Of a stretch of 22,973 nucleotides of DNA, positions 22,770-22,973 are shown piece by piece (positions within the stretch are counted from its first letter, which is position 1; each line of letters begins with the position of its first letter). Source of the DNA: a virus; the IMG/VR virus record IMGVR_UViG_3300017987_000381, positions 1-22,973 of that record. One strand, 5' to 3'. Made by a program: the position numbers and the translations under genes. A model generated the notes under the pieces. It did no database searches and was not told the DNA's origin. It was given only the letters and a program-made list of their open reading frames with translations.

Positions 22770-22973
22770 TGAGGTAATACCAAAACTTTACATAGGTGGA
22801 ACAAAATCATTAAAATATGTCTTAAAAAATAGACTCGTCGATAGGGTTGTTTCTTTTGGAGAACTGAGGGGTTGTTATCATAAAACCAATATGTCGATAA
22901 AAATACTAAAATTCGACATGAAAGACTCGTTATGCACAAACATCCTGTATAAATTTGATAGAACATATAGATT
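22699..22973 (+). CDS. Putative exported dual-specificity-phosphatase-like protein, 5' part
   Basis: This open frame runs off the window edge and overlaps the RusA gene by 71 bases in a different frame. It begins MKKMIILMILLSSTILA, a lysine start and hydrophobic core with an Ala cut-like site, so it is probably exported by Sec (or is a lipid-anchored or membrane form). Residues 26-34 read VIPKLYIGG, the usual first strand of dual-specificity phosphatases; then LVDRVVSFGE, and KILKFDMKDSLCTNILYKFD, matching the family's strand before the general-acid loop. The catalytic Cys-x5-Arg loop would be beyond the edge and cannot be checked. Only a weak ribosome site precedes it. Confidence 0.55.
   Translation, partial: MKKMIILMILLSSTILAKKENVCDEVIPKLYIGGTKSLKYVLKNRLVDRVVSFGELRGCYHKTNMSIKILKFDMKDSLCTNILYKFDRTYR

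Noticed and set aside
1-22973. tRNA genes, CRISPR arrays, integrase or attachment sites
   Set aside because: I saw no cloverleaf-like segment, no spaced direct repeats and no recombinase motif; a computed scan could still find something subtle.

Overview
This window is a late structural module of a short-tailed (podovirus-like) tailed phage or a prophage of that type. The DNA is AT-rich, genes are tightly packed, nearly all lie on the + strand, and most have a clear GGAG-type ribosome binding site. I see no host gene, tRNA or integrase, so the host cannot be named.

Layout: a short HTH (XRE-like) gene at the left edge points away from the rest. The + strand then runs portal (523-2556), two small unknowns, scaffold-like acidic protein (3276-3956), N4-gp56-type major capsid protein (split, 3972-5705), a head protein with two FCCH-like modules (5724-6662), a small unknown, a neck/adaptor-like protein (7098-8057), a structural protein (8066-8632), a large tail hub/stabilisation-like protein with two more FCCH-like modules (8634-11105), a small protein overlapping it by ATGA, two ejection-type internal virion proteins (11596-14805), a 942-residue repeat-rich tail appendage protein (14812-17640), a small acidic gene between two hairpin terminators, and a cassette of fibre-like proteins (18051-22317). 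The right edge leaves the virion module: a RusA-like Holliday junction resolvase (22320-22769) and, overlapping it, the start of a predicted exported dual-specificity-phosphatase-like protein that runs off the window.

The most notable feature is the major capsid gene, which is interrupted by two group I introns (4281-4821 and 5418-5662). For both I can place P1 with the U.G wobble, P10, P7, a GAAA-capped P8, P9-type hairpins and a terminal G, and splicing restores one 315-residue capsid protein with a last exon of only 43 nt. The two introns share 3' sequence and look like relatives. The first carries, in its P1 loop, the remnant of a LAGLIDADG-type homing endonuclease lacking its catalytic half. 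A second homing-gene relic (HNH zinc-knuckle half plus a NUMOD3-like half, in different frames) sits at 21579-21795 between two fibre genes. The window therefore records repeated invasion and decay of homing elements in a virion operon.
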